Source of the DNA: an uncultured Sphingomonadales bacterium
Lineage (GTDB): Bacteria; Pseudomonadota; Alphaproteobacteria; Sphingomonadales; Sphingomonadaceae
Reading direction: 5' to 3'
Assembly: GCA_903821685.1 (NCBI GenBank)
Contig: CAIJLW010000084.1
Location: 16,516 to 80,515 of the forward strand
Length of the DNA: 64,000 nucleotides
Shown: piece after piece, positions 43,369 through 52,847 of the stretch
How the letters are laid out: each line of letters starts with the position of its first letter
Position numbering within the stretch: the first letter of the stretch is position 1
Program-made: the position numbers and the translations under genes
Notes under the pieces: model-generated
What the model was told of the DNA's origin: nothing
Databases searched by the model: none
What the model saw: only the letters and a program-made list of their open reading frames with translations

Positions 43369-43941
43369 TCAATCCATATGCTTGATGCCGACGCGCAAGT
43401 AATCCCAACCGGTAATCATCGTCAGCACCGCTGCAATCCACAATAACCCCAACGCCGCCTGCTTAAGCAATATCCAATCAGGCAGCGATCCGGCCAATAT
43501 GATGCCACCAAGCGACACGAGTTGAAATGTTGTCTTCCATTTCGCGAGCTTCGAAACTGGCACCGAAATCTGCAATCCAGCAAGGAATTCGCGTAGGCCC
43601 GATACAATCATTTCACGCAGCAGGATAACTAACGCCGCAATCACATGCCAGCCATCAACATCGCGGGTGAAAACAAGCATTAATATAACAGCGGCCACCA
43701 TTATTTTGTCGGCAATTGGATCAAGAAAGACCCCCAGCTTGGATACCGTCCCCTGCGCACGGGCGAGGTAGCCGTCGAAATAATCGGTAATGCCCATCAG
43801 GCAGTATAAGATGAAGGCGAACGCATAATCGAGGGGGACTGGCTGCGCGCCGAATGGCTTTGTTCCTGGCCACAACAGGAAAACCAATATCGGCACGGCG
43901 AAGATACGTGACATCGTCAAGATGTTGGGCAGGCTAAACAT
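43369..43941 (-). CDS. pgsA: CDP-diacylglycerol-glycerol-3-phosphate 3-phosphatidyltransferase
   Basis: PgsA makes phosphatidylglycerol phosphate, the precursor of phosphatidylglycerol and cardiolipin. The 190-residue product has the CDP-alcohol phosphotransferase motif DYFDGYLARAQGTVSKLGVF and LDPIADK, carrying the conserved Asp-Gly-Ala-Arg-Gly-Asp-Asp pattern, and several hydrophobic helices from IFAVPILVFLLWPG on. Length is normal. It leads the pgsA-moaD-moaE run. The specific choice of glycerol-3-phosphate as acceptor is by family resemblance. Confidence 0.94.
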   Translation of the reverse strand: MFSLPNILTMSRIFAVPILVFLLWPGTKPFGAQPVPLDYAFAFILYCLMGITDYFDGYLARAQGTVSKLGVFLDPIADKIMVAAVILMLVFTRDVDGWHVIAALVILLREMIVSGLREFLAGLQISVPVSKLAKWKTTFQLVSLGGIILAGSLPDWILLKQAALGLLWIAAVLTMITGWDYLRVGIKHMD

Positions 43942-44071
43942 GATTTAAGTGATAGCGCCATATCATAACAAAATCACGCAGCTATTTAACCATCTGCCTA
44001 AATGCGCTTTGCCATGTTTCAGTGGGACGGCTAAGGCACGTGCAACGTTCGCACAGGGATCTGATACAGAT

Positions 44072-45367
44072 ATGGCCACCGTAATGTCTTTGATGAATAA
44101 GCGCAGGTTTTTGCCGCTTTTCGTCACCCAGTTTCTAAACGCCTTCAACGACAATTTTTACAAAATGGCCATGGTGATATTGGTCACCTACGAGATCTAC
44201 TCGGACCCAACGCAAGAAGCTAGCTTTAACGCGATTGCTGGGGCACTCTTCATCCTGCCGTTTTTCCTTTTTTCCGCGTTAGCAGGGCAATTGGCGGATA
44301 CGATTGAAAAGACAAAGGTCATCCGCATGGTGAAAACGGCGGAGATTTTCATCATGCTTTTTGGTGCCGCCGGTATCTATCTGCACAATATCCCGCTGAT
44401 GCTTGTCGCTTTGTTTGCGATGGGTGTGCACTCGACCTTTTTTGGGCCTATCAAATACGCAATCTTGCCGCAGCATCTGGGAAAAGACGAAGTGCTAGGC
44501 GGAACCGGTCTTGTGGAGGCTGGGACTTATCTTGCCATATTGGCCGGCTCGATTGCAGGCGGGATCATCCCGGGAAAGATTGCGGGCGTCTGCATCGTAC
44601 TTGTCGCAGTCATAGGGCGAGTTACGGCCCAATCCGTTCCAGCCGCTCCGCCGGAAAACGACGCGCCGACCGCCAAAATGGATTGGAACATCGTCCGCAG
44701 CAGCTGGCAGCTTGTGCGTGACACCATGCATGTCCCACATCTGTTCCTAGCAATTATAGCGATCAGCTTTTTCTGGGGTATCGGCGCAGTATTCGGATCT
44801 ATTTTTCCACCCATGGTCAAGAACGCACTTGGTGGCGATAACACGGTTGCAACCTTGTTCACGGCGTTTTTCTCTATCGGAATCGCGATTGGCTCAATCG
44901 CCGTCAACCGCCTTCTAAAGGGTGCAGTATCGGCAAAATATGCTCCGGCATCGGTGATCGTGATGGGGTTGTTTGTCCTCGATCTATGGTGGACCGTAAG
45001 CCATTGGGGACCGGTCGGTGCAGAGCTGATGAATTGGCTGACATTCCTGAAGCTCGGCGCTGGAGAACGTTTGATAGTCGACCTTTTGGGCATCTCTATC
45101 GCCGGCGGGATGTTTGTGGTTCCACTATATGCATTTTTGACCACCACGGTCGCAAAGTCACAGACCGCGCGCACGATTGCCGCCAATAACATCGTGAATT
45201 CGGGCGCGATGGTGATCGGCGCGATTGTTTACGGCCTACTGGTAAGCGCCGGCGTCAGCATCGCCGATACTTTGTTCATGATCGCCGCGGCCTGTTTGGT
45301 GTCCGCATGGATTGCTTGGCGCCTTCACAAAGCGTGCGACGTCGCCGCGCTTCAGGTCACGCAATAA
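44072..45367 (+). CDS. MFS transporter, LplT/Aas-like lysophospholipid flippase type
   Basis: The 431-residue product has about twelve membrane helices. Its start RRFLPLFVTQFLNAFNDNFYKMAMVILVTY and the region FGPIKYAILPQHLGKDEVLGGTGLVEAGTYLAILAGSIAGGI are typical of LplT and of the membrane half of Aas-type bifunctional proteins, which flip and re-acylate lysophospholipids. No acyltransferase domain or gene follows here. The start at 44072 is preferred to a GTA-ATG internal one at 44084 because AGGGAT lies upstream. Substrate is inferred; a general MFS role cannot be excluded. pgsA lies upstream on the other strand. Confidence 0.82.
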   Translation: MATVMSLMNKRRFLPLFVTQFLNAFNDNFYKMAMVILVTYEIYSDPTQEASFNAIAGALFILPFFLFSALAGQLADTIEKTKVIRMVKTAEIFIMLFGAAGIYLHNIPLMLVALFAMGVHSTFFGPIKYAILPQHLGKDEVLGGTGLVEAGTYLAILAGSIAGGIIPGKIAGVCIVLVAVIGRVTAQSVPAAPPENDAPTAKMDWNIVRSSWQLVRDTMHVPHLFLAIIAISFFWGIGAVFGSIFPPMVKNALGGDNTVATLFTAFFSIGIAIGSIAVNRLLKGAVSAKYAPASVIVMGLFVLDLWWTVSHWGPVGAELMNWLTFLKLGAGERLIVDLLGISIAGGMFVVPLYAFLTTTVAKSQTARTIAANNIVNSGAMVIGAIVYGLLVSAGVSIADTLFMIAAACLVSAWIAWRLHKACDVAALQVTQ

Positions 45368-45533
45368 AGCTATTGATCGCTAAGAAAAAAGCCCTGAAGC
45401 TGAGCATGAATAGTTAGGTTTTTCCCTTTGCTGCAAAGACTTCCATTGCGGCGCCGTGCGCACCAAACTGACTGAAGGTGGCGGTTAGGTTATGTGCCTG
45501 TTAAGTTGCGTGGTTTAAATCAGGAGTTGCCGG

Positions 45534-46523
45534 ATGATGGAAAGATTTGCTCAAATTCAACGCACCGGCGGACCAGGGGTTATTGAGTGGGCCGATGTGC
45601 CGCTTACCGAACCTGCACCTGGCGAGGTCCGGATGCGCAATCTTGCAGTAGGCCTCAACTTTATCGATACCTATCATCGCAACGGGCTTTATCCGATGGC
45701 GAAGCCGTGCGGATTGGGCATGGAGGCTGCGGGTATTATAGAAGCTGTTGGTGACGGGGTCAGCGACTGGCAAGTAGGCGACCGAGTCGCTACTTTTGGA
45801 CCGACGATTGGCGCTTATTGTACGGCGCGAAACATCGCGGCCAATAGCCTGTTCGGGGTACCCGACGATATCAGCCACGAGGTGGCAGCGGCGGGTTTGC
45901 TGAAGGGATGCACTACAGAATTTTTGGTCGAACGCTGTGCCAAAGTGCAACCGCAATGGGACGTCTTGGTCCATGCCGCCGCGGGCGGTGTCGGATTATT
46001 GCTTGTCCAATGGCTTAAGCATGTTGGCGCGCGCGTAATTGGTACGGTCAGCACGGACGAAAAAGCGGCACTGGCGCGCGCGGCGGGCGCAGACCATGTG
46101 ATCCTTTACGGCAAGGAAGATGTCGCACGGCAGGTGCGCGAATTGACCGGTGGCAAGGGCGTTGAGGTTTCCTTCGACGGTGTTGGACTGGAGACTTGGG
46201 AAATGTCGCTTACCGCAACAGCGCGACGCGGCTTGATCGTCAGTTATGGCAATGCCAGCGGTCCCGTAAGCGGTGTTAATCTCGCCACCCTTGCCCAAAA
46301 GGGATCGCTTTATGTCTCGCGCCCCACCTTATTTGATTATTACCATAACCCAGCCGAACGCGCGGCAGGCGCCGAATATGTGTTCGACATGTTCCGGCAG
46401 GGGGTCATTGAGATGACCATCGGGCAACGTTATGCACTCGAAGATGCTGCGCAGGCGCACCGCGATTTGGAAGCACGCAAGACCATTGGTTCATCGGTGC
46501 TGATTCCATCCGGTATAAAGTGA
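45534..46523 (+). CDS. qor: Zeta-crystallin-type quinone oxidoreductase
   Basis: This NADPH-dependent quinone reductase of the medium-chain dehydrogenase family has no zinc residues. The 329-residue product contains GLNFIDTYHRNGLYP, GMEAAGIIEAVGDGVSDWQVGDRVATFG, the nucleotide-binding motif VHAAAGGVGLLLVQWLKHVGARVIGTVS, and RPTLFDYYHNPAERAAGAEYVFDMFRQG. AGGAG lies seven bases before the first of two adjacent ATGs. It is alone in orientation with a short-chain dehydrogenase 64 bases downstream. Confidence 0.92.
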   Translation: MMERFAQIQRTGGPGVIEWADVPLTEPAPGEVRMRNLAVGLNFIDTYHRNGLYPMAKPCGLGMEAAGIIEAVGDGVSDWQVGDRVATFGPTIGAYCTARNIAANSLFGVPDDISHEVAAAGLLKGCTTEFLVERCAKVQPQWDVLVHAAAGGVGLLLVQWLKHVGARVIGTVSTDEKAALARAAGADHVILYGKEDVARQVRELTGGKGVEVSFDGVGLETWEMSLTATARRGLIVSYGNASGPVSGVNLATLAQKGSLYVSRPTLFDYYHNPAERAAGAEYVFDMFRQGVIEMTIGQRYALEDAAQAHRDLEARKTIGSSVLIPSGIK

Positions 46524-46587
46524 CGATTCGGTCTAGTATGTCGCTGCGTAACCACTAGATATCTAGCCTTTATAAGAAGGGAATTTC

Positions 46588-47310
46588 ATGAATATCAACG
46601 GCAAGACTGCATTGGTCACGGGCGGCACAGAAGGCATTGGTCTCGAAATCGCGCGCCAATTGCTGGCCAAAGGCGCCAAGGTCATTGTTTGTAGTCGCCG
46701 CGAAGACCTGCTGGAGTCTGCACGTCTGGAGGGTCTCGAGGCGATACAAGCCGACCTATCGATCGCCGATGGTTGTTCTGCGCTCGCCGCTGCATTATCA
46801 GGCCGGCCGATCGATATGCTCATCAACAATGCGGGAATGAGCGGTAACTTTGGTCCCGGTGAACCGCTGGATCTGGCGCTGACTGATCAGGCTATATTTC
46901 TTAATCTTAATGCGCCGTTGCATCTGATCGGACATTTCCTGCCGGGCTTGTTGCAACGCCCTGAAGCAGTGGTCGTTAACGTCACGTCGGGCCTTGCCAT
47001 TGCCCCGCGCTCCGGTGGGCCGGTCTATTGCGCCACAAAAGCTGGCCTGCGTAGCTTTACCCAGTCACTCCGCCACAATTTGCGGAACACGAATGTCCAT
47101 GTGATTGAGGCGCTTCCACCAGTGGTAGACACCGCAATGACGCGTGGCCGCGTGAACGGTAAAAAAATGTCTGCACAAGGCTGCGCGGCGGAGATCGTTG
47201 ACGCCATTGCGGCCAATTCCAAGGAGGCTAATATCGGCATGGTGAAGCTGCTTCGGTTGATTTATTCGATATCGCCAGCGCTGACCCGGCGGATCATGAT
47301 CAAATTTTAA
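46588..47310 (+). CDS. Short-chain dehydrogenase of the DltE type
   Basis: The 240-residue product has the classic SDR motif VTGGTEGIGLEIARQLL, cofactor tail VIVCSRRED, NNAGMSGNFGPGEPL, the catalytic Ser/Tyr/Lys region VTSGLAIAPRSGGPVYCATKAGLRSFTQSLRH and the block VIEALPPVVDTAMT. The substrate is unknown; close family names include DltE, which does not by itself prove a cell-wall role. It is 64 bases from qor and ends in a short basic tail (ALTRRIMIKF). tRNA-Leu lies 57 bases after on the opposite strand. Confidence 0.88.
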   Translation: MNINGKTALVTGGTEGIGLEIARQLLAKGAKVIVCSRREDLLESARLEGLEAIQADLSIADGCSALAAALSGRPIDMLINNAGMSGNFGPGEPLDLALTDQAIFLNLNAPLHLIGHFLPGLLQRPEAVVVNVTSGLAIAPRSGGPVYCATKAGLRSFTQSLRHNLRNTNVHVIEALPPVVDTAMTRGRVNGKKMSAQGCAAEIVDAIAANSKEANIGMVKLLRLIYSISPALTRRIMIKF

Positions 47311-47367
47311 GGGAGCGCATTCAGCGGCATCAGCGGCATGACAGCCATTGATGTCAGAAAATTGTGG

Positions 47368-47451
47368 TGGTGCCCCAGGCCCGACTCGAACGGGCACTCC
47401 TTTCAGAACAGGATTTTGAATCCAGCGCGTCTACCATTCCACCACTGGGGC
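47368..47451 (-). tRNA. tRNA-Leu (anticodon CAA)
   Basis: An 84-base class II tRNA is seen on the minus strand. Acceptor GCCCCAG pairs with CTGGGGC, followed by A and an encoded CCA. The anticodon stem GGATT/AATCC carries loop TTCAAAA with anticodon CAA, and an extended variable arm is present (TGTTCTGAAAGGAGT region). It would decode UUG. Confidence 0.95.
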
Positions 47452-47541
47452 ACATCTTTGACAGGCGAACCCGACTAAGCGGAGGCTCCTCTAACCGAGC
47501 CTCCGCTTTGATGCAAGTGCATCCTTATTTCCTCAGCTCCC

Positions 47542-48963
47542 CTATTTCTTCAGCTCTTTTGCTAACGTCTTGAGCGTTGCTTTGCCATAAGGGGCCTTGA
47601 ACCCGCCAATGCCGGCGACATCAACCCCGGTTTGGCGGTATACCGCGCGCATATGGCTAAAGGTTTTGAAACCGTCGGCGCCATGATAATTGCCCATGCC
47701 GGATGGCCCGACTCCGCCAAAGGGCAGGTCTTCCATGGCATTATGGAAAACAACATCGTTAATAGTAACGCCACCGGAGACCGTGCGCGTCAGTACGCGC
47801 TCTTCCTCGGCTTTGTCAGAACCGAAATAGTATAGCCCAAGTGGCCTGTCATGGGCGTTCACATAATCAATCGCTTCGTCCATCGATGAATAGGTCATCA
47901 CGGGCAGGATTGGACCGAAGATTTCCTCCTGCATCACCTTCATATCGTCGGTGACTTTGCGGACAATGGTCAGTGGCATCTTATTACCATTAGACGATTC
48001 AAAATCTTCGCCAGCGGGATTGACCTCAATCAACTCCGCGCCCTTTGCCCGCGCATCATCAAGATAGCTCTGAAGCCGCTCATAATTGCGGCCATTCACA
48101 ACCGACGTGTAATCGTCGTTATGCAGCAATGTCGGATATTGGGCGGTGACGCCAGCCTTCACGGCTTCAATGATATCATCCTCCTGATCGCTAGCGACCA
48201 GCAGGTAATCCGGCGCGAGGCAAATCTGTCCGGCGTTCATCATCTTGCCCAACGCGATTCGTTCGCCTGCCTTTTTCTTGTCTGCGCTGCGACCAACGAT
48301 AGTCGGCGACTTGCCGCCAAGTTCGAGCGTTACAGGCACCAGATTATCCGCTGCTGCGCGCATGATATGCCGCCCAACGCCCGTCGCGCCGGTAAAGATC
48401 ATATGGTCAAAGGCCAATTTCGAAAACGCCATGCCCACTTCAGCATCGCCGGTAAAAACCGCCATTTCCTCTTCAGCAAAATATTTCGGGACGACCTCTT
48501 CAAACAAGGCCGATACGCGCTCAGTAAATTCCGACGGCTTAATCATGGCCCGGTTACCAGCGGCAAGAATACCAGCCATAGGCACCATCACCATACCAAC
48601 AGGGAAGTTCCAAGGCGCAACAACGCCGACAACGCCCTTTGGTTGATATACAATCTCAGCTTTTGACCCGAGCAGGCCAAGCGGAAAGGTAGGTTTGCGC
48701 TTTTCACCCTTAGCCCAGCTTTCAAAATGCTTCTTGGCATGCTTCATCGCGCTGACCGATGGCATGATGTCCGTCAGCAGTGTTTGTTCATGACTGCGAT
48801 GACCGAAATCTGCGGAAACGGCCTTTGCAAAATCCTCGGCATGGTCAATCAACATCGCAATGGCGCGGTCGATTCGGTCGCGGCGCACCGCCATTGATTC
48901 TGGCATCGCGGCGGTGAACGCAGCACGCTGCTTTTCTAATACAGTCTGCATTTTTGCTGTCAT
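47542..48963 (-). CDS. Coniferyl aldehyde-type aldehyde dehydrogenase
   Basis: This 473-residue enzyme belongs to the aldehyde dehydrogenase group that includes coniferyl aldehyde dehydrogenase (CalB) of lignin-compound degraders. It has QPKGVVGVVAPWNFPVGMVMVPMAGILAAGN, TGATGVGRHIMRAAADNLVPVTLELGGKSPTIVG, the catalytic-cysteine region MMNAGQICLAPDYLLV, and ends GGVGPSGMGNYHGADGFKTFSHMRAVY. The ATG at 48963 follows GGAGAGAGAAA; the frame is open further upstream without homology. The exact aldehyde is unknown. It is divergent from an acyl-CoA ligase with 118 bases between the starts. Confidence 0.87.
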   Translation of the reverse strand: MTAKMQTVLEKQRAAFTAAMPESMAVRRDRIDRAIAMLIDHAEDFAKAVSADFGHRSHEQTLLTDIMPSVSAMKHAKKHFESWAKGEKRKPTFPLGLLGSKAEIVYQPKGVVGVVAPWNFPVGMVMVPMAGILAAGNRAMIKPSEFTERVSALFEEVVPKYFAEEEMAVFTGDAEVGMAFSKLAFDHMIFTGATGVGRHIMRAAADNLVPVTLELGGKSPTIVGRSADKKKAGERIALGKMMNAGQICLAPDYLLVASDQEDDIIEAVKAGVTAQYPTLLHNDDYTSVVNGRNYERLQSYLDDARAKGAELIEVNPAGEDFESSNGNKMPLTIVRKVTDDMKVMQEEIFGPILPVMTYSSMDEAIDYVNAHDRPLGLYYFGSDKAEEERVLTRTVSGGVTINDVVFHNAMEDLPFGGVGPSGMGNYHGADGFKTFSHMRAVYRQTGVDVAGIGGFKAPYGKATLKTLAKELKK

Positions 48964-49081
48964 TTTCTCTCTCCGTTTAATCAGTTGGTGAATTGCTAGC
49001 GCGAAGCGTTGCACATTGAAACCATTTTGGCGTATCGATGTCGCGAACACGCAAAAAGCGTGACAATTAATTGGAGAGAAC

Positions 49082-50818
49082 ATGATCGAGGCAGGGAAAA
49101 AATGGACGCCACCTGCGGGTTGGCCAGTTATCACGCGCGATCAGGTAAAGGCGGCTTTGTGCGCGCCGGGTATGCCATTCGAGATGGAAACTGCCGAGAT
49201 CGAAGGCGTGCCAACGCGCGTCTGGAAGAACGCTTTGCCTAATCTTGCCGTGCTTGCCGAACATGCCAAGACATCTTTCGGTGAACGTGAATTCGTGGTC
49301 TATGACGATGAACGCGTGACATATGCGGCTTGGCACCGTGCGGTTGCGACGCTGGCACAAGCGCTGCAGGACCGCGGCGTCAAAAAGGGCGACCGCGTTG
49401 CGCTTGCCATGCGCAACTTACCCGAATGGCCCGTCGCCTTTTTTGCCGGCGCGGTAATAGGCGCGATTGTCGTGCCATTAAACGCATGGTGGACGGGCGA
49501 AGAGCTTGCCTTTGGTTTAGCCGATTCGGGCGCGGCGGTTCTAATCTGCGATACCGAACGCTGGGCCCGCATCGCGCCTCACAAAGCAGACATGCCTACG
49601 CTTCAACATGTGTTGGTAGCCCGCGCAAACGACACTTCGATGGTCGCACCCGCAATCACTCTTGAAAGTGTGATTGGCGGACCAAAAAGCTATGTCGATT
49701 TGCCAGATCTGGCGTTACCCGAAGTCGCAATTGCGCCCGACGATGCAGTCACTATTTTTTATACCAGCGGCACAACCGGCAAACCCAAAGGCGCATTAGG
49801 GTCACATCGCAATTTGCTCACCAATGGCCTTTCCAGCGCCTATTCAGGCGCCGCGACAGTGCTGCGTCGTGGTGATGCTTTGCCGGAGCCAAGCATTCGG
49901 GCTTCATTGCTTGTTATCCCCATGTTCCACGTCACGGCTTGCTCCGCATCGATGATGCCTACAATTCAAGCCGGCCACAAAATCGTACTCTTGCACAAAT
50001 GGGATACCGTGAAGGCGTTCGAAATCATTGAGCGCGAGAAGATCAATGCCACAGGCGGCGTGCCCTTCATCGCTTGGCAGTTGATCGAACATCCCGACCG
50101 CGCAAAATATGATCTCAGCTCGATCGATGCGATAAGTTATGGCGGCGCGCCGTCGGCGCCTGAACTGGTTAGCAAGATTTACGAAATCTTTGGTGCATTC
50201 CCGGGCAATGGCTGGGGAATGACAGAGACCATGGCGACAGTTACCTCGCATGTTGCCGAAGATTATCTAAACCGTCCCGACAGCTGCGGCCCAGCTGTCG
50301 CCGTGTCAGACCTGAAAATCATGTCGGAGGACGGTGCCACCGAACTACCCATCGGCGAGGTCGGCGAGTTATGGGCGCGCGGCCCGCAAATCGTCAAGGG
50401 TTATTGGAACCGGCCAGATGCCACCGCAGACACTTTTGTCGATGGCTGGGTGCGCACGGGCGATCTTGCGCGGGTAGACGACGAAGGTTTTTGCTTCATC
50501 GTTGACCGCGCCAAAGACATGATCATCCGCGGCGGCGAGAATATTTATTCGTCGGAAGTCGAGAATATTCTCTATGAACATCCGGCGGTCACGGACGCTG
50601 CCTTGGTGGGTATTCCGCACCAGACTTTAGGCGAAGAACCCGCCGCTGTCGTGCATTTGGCACCGGGTGCTAGCGCCACAGAGGGCGAGCTTCGCGCCTG
50701 GGTCAGCGCACGGCTGGCGAAGTTCAAGGTACCAGTGAAGATCATTTTTACGCAGGATACTTTGCCACGCAACGCCAACGGCAAAATCCTGAAACGCGAA
50801 TTAAAGGCGCTGTTCTGA
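49082..50818 (+). CDS. Class I adenylate-forming acyl-CoA ligase
   Basis: The 578-residue product has the AMP-binding motifs FYTSGTTGKPKGALGSHRNL, WGMTETMATVTSH, the Asp-x-x-Tyr-like region WVRTGDLARVDDEGFCFIVDRAKDMIIRGGENIYSSEVENILYEHP and the terminal lysine in LPRNANGKILKRELKAL. It resembles medium/long-chain fatty acid and aromatic acid CoA ligases. The substrate cannot be read from sequence. Together with the following thiolase it could feed beta-oxidation of a fatty or aromatic-derived acid, and with the divergent aldehyde dehydrogenase it could form a three-step pathway from an aldehyde (inference). Confidence 0.88.
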   Translation: MIEAGKKWTPPAGWPVITRDQVKAALCAPGMPFEMETAEIEGVPTRVWKNALPNLAVLAEHAKTSFGEREFVVYDDERVTYAAWHRAVATLAQALQDRGVKKGDRVALAMRNLPEWPVAFFAGAVIGAIVVPLNAWWTGEELAFGLADSGAAVLICDTERWARIAPHKADMPTLQHVLVARANDTSMVAPAITLESVIGGPKSYVDLPDLALPEVAIAPDDAVTIFYTSGTTGKPKGALGSHRNLLTNGLSSAYSGAATVLRRGDALPEPSIRASLLVIPMFHVTACSASMMPTIQAGHKIVLLHKWDTVKAFEIIEREKINATGGVPFIAWQLIEHPDRAKYDLSSIDAISYGGAPSAPELVSKIYEIFGAFPGNGWGMTETMATVTSHVAEDYLNRPDSCGPAVAVSDLKIMSEDGATELPIGEVGELWARGPQIVKGYWNRPDATADTFVDGWVRTGDLARVDDEGFCFIVDRAKDMIIRGGENIYSSEVENILYEHPAVTDAALVGIPHQTLGEEPAAVVHLAPGASATEGELRAWVSARLAKFKVPVKIIFTQDTLPRNANGKILKRELKALF

Positions 50819-50901
50819 CTTGGCACAGCGGACTTTTCCAATTTGTTTTTGATGCTGCGGGGCACTATAGGGCGCTAAATCAGAATTAAAGGAAATCTCC
50901 C

Positions 50902-52089
50902 GTGAGCCATGCCGATCCCGTCGTAATCCTGTCCTACGCCCGCACACCGATGGGTGGGATGCAAGGGGCATTGTCTGACGTTTCAGCGACCGACCTAGGC
51001 GCTACTGCTGTTAAGGCCGCGGTTGAGCGCTCTGGCGTTGATGGCGCAATGATTGAGCGGATTTACATGGGCTGCGTTCTACCCGCAGGCTTGGGGCAAG
51101 CCCCAGCCCGTCAGGCCGCGATTAAGGCTGGCTTGCCCAAGTCCGTGCAGGCAACGACCGTGAACAAGGTGTGCGGTTCAGGCATGCAGACCGTCATCAT
51201 GGGCAGCGAAGCGTTGGCCGCTGGTTCTGTTGATTATGTCATCGCCGGTGGCATGGAAAGCATGACGAACGCGCCCTATTTGCTGAAAAAACATCGCGGC
51301 GGCGCGCGCATCGGCCATGATACGGCTTATGACCACATGTTCCTCGATGGCCTTGAAGATGCGTATGAAGCTGGCCGCGCTATGGGCACGTTCGCGCAGG
51401 ACACCGCCAACGATTATCAACTGACGCGCGAGGCGCAGGACGCATATGCGATTGAATCGCTGCGCAGGGCACAAAGCGCGATTGCCGATGGCGCGTTTAA
51501 AAAGGAAATCGTTGCCGTGACCGTCACTACCCGCAAGGGCGATGTCATTGTCGACACGGACGAGCAACCCGGCAAGGGCATGCCCGACAAGATTCCAACG
51601 CTGAAGCCGGCCTTTGCCAAAGACGGCACGATTACTGCGGCAACCAGTTCATCGATCTCCGACGGTGCTGCTGCGCTTGTCCTGACCCGTCAATCGGTGG
51701 CGGCTGCCAACGGACAGTCCCCTATTGCCCGTATCGTGGCGCACGCCGCGCACGCGCAGGAACCTTCGGCATTCACCACCGCCCCTGTTGGTGCGATAAA
51801 CAAATGCCTCGAAAAGGCAGGCTGGACCATCGGCGAAGTTGATCTATTCGAAGTGAACGAGGCCTTTGCCTGCGTCGCGATGTTTGCGATGCACGACCTT
51901 GGCATTCCGCATGACAAGATCAACGTCCACGGCGGTGCCACTGCGCTTGGTCATCCCATTGGCGCATCGGGTGCGCGGATCATCACGACCTTGGTCGCAG
52001 CGCTGCAACGCCATGGCAAGACACGCGGGCTTGCCTCGCTCTGCATTGGTGGCGGCGAAGCAACTGCGCTCGCAATTGAGCTTATCTAA
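50902..52089 (+). CDS. Acetyl-CoA acyltransferase (thiolase)
   Basis: This 395-residue thiolase condenses or cleaves 3-ketoacyl-CoA. It starts at a GTG at 50902 behind AAGGAAA. Motifs: the acylation Cys in TVNKVCGSGMQTVIMG, GGMESMTNAPYLLKKHRGG, NEAFACVAMFAMHDLGI, and the terminal catalytic pair in NVHGGATALGHPIGASGARI and SLCIGGGEATALAIE. The length and IleGGGEATA end match the biosynthetic/degradative thiolase II group (AtoB/PhaA-like). It lies downstream of the acyl-CoA ligase and is followed by a DJ-1/PfpI gene with a 21-base gap. Confidence 0.93.
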   Translation: MSHADPVVILSYARTPMGGMQGALSDVSATDLGATAVKAAVERSGVDGAMIERIYMGCVLPAGLGQAPARQAAIKAGLPKSVQATTVNKVCGSGMQTVIMGSEALAAGSVDYVIAGGMESMTNAPYLLKKHRGGARIGHDTAYDHMFLDGLEDAYEAGRAMGTFAQDTANDYQLTREAQDAYAIESLRRAQSAIADGAFKKEIVAVTVTTRKGDVIVDTDEQPGKGMPDKIPTLKPAFAKDGTITAATSSSISDGAAALVLTRQSVAAANGQSPIARIVAHAAHAQEPSAFTTAPVGAINKCLEKAGWTIGEVDLFEVNEAFACVAMFAMHDLGIPHDKINVHGGATALGHPIGASGARIITTLVAALQRHGKTRGLASLCIGGGEATALAIELI

Positions 52090-52110
52090 ACGTCTACAAA
52101 GCCCGGCAAT

Positions 52111-52776
52111 ATGAATATCGTCTTCGTCTTGTTCGAAAATGTCACCCAACTCGATTTTACCGGGCCAGTGCAGTTTCTGTCGCGCCTGCCCGGCGCAAAG
52201 GTGCATGTTGTTAGCAAAGACGGCGCAGCGGTTAAGACTGATTGCGGTTTTTCAATCCTGCCGCGTTCCGGCCTTGCGCAATGCCCTCAAGCGGATGTTT
52301 TGTGTGTACCCGGCGGCCATGGCGTCCGTGACGCGATAGCAGACCAAGTGATTGTTGATTTTGTGCGCCAGCAAGCCAACGGTGCCGATTACATCACCAG
52401 CGTGTGTACAGGGGCGTTCATCCTTGGCGCCGCGGGCTTACTTCAAGGCAAAAAGGCAACGTGCCATTGGGCTTACACGCACTTGCTTCCGCTTTTCGGC
52501 GCAATGCACCAGCCAACGCGTGTCGTGCGTGATGGCAATCTCATCACCGCTGGCGGCGTAACCTCAGGCATTGATTTCGCAATTGAGCTTATTGCAGCTA
52601 TCTCGGGTGAGGACGTAGCCCGAACTATCCAGCTTGCATTGGAATATGATCCCGCCCCGCCTTTTGGTGGTGGCACACTCGCGCATTCTAAGGAAGAAAC
52701 TGTGCGCCGCCTGCGCGCGGACGTTTACGACCGGGCTGCAGCAGAAATGGAAATCGCGATCAAAGCCATATTCTAA
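52111..52776 (+). CDS. DJ-1/PfpI family protein (isonitrile hydratase-like)
   Basis: The 221-residue product has the amidotransferase-like fold with the nucleophile elbow SVCTGAFILGAAGLL (catalytic Cys), VLCVPGGHGVRDAI, CHWAYTHLLPLFGA and RDGNLITAGGVTSGIDFAIELIA. This pattern matches the InhA-type isonitrile hydratase branch of the DJ-1/PfpI superfamily, which includes chaperone, deglycase and hydratase members. The reaction here is unknown. It follows the thiolase gene by 21 bases, so co-transcription is likely. Confidence 0.86.
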   Translation: MNIVFVLFENVTQLDFTGPVQFLSRLPGAKVHVVSKDGAAVKTDCGFSILPRSGLAQCPQADVLCVPGGHGVRDAIADQVIVDFVRQQANGADYITSVCTGAFILGAAGLLQGKKATCHWAYTHLLPLFGAMHQPTRVVRDGNLITAGGVTSGIDFAIELIAAISGEDVARTIQLALEYDPAPPFGGGTLAHSKEETVRRLRADVYDRAAAEMEIAIKAIF

Positions 52777-52847
52777 TCCGTTGATTAAATTTCGACTGGA
52801 CGCAGGCTAAGCATCGGCATAGTTTACGTCCCCCGGGGGGAAGAAAA

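Noticed and set aside
45410..45500. Minus-strand frame of about 27 codons (TFSQFGAHGAAMEVFAAKG) before the quinone reductase gene
   Set aside because: No start codon after an upstream in-frame stop, no recognised family, and it lies in the likely promoter of qor; the pattern may be chance.
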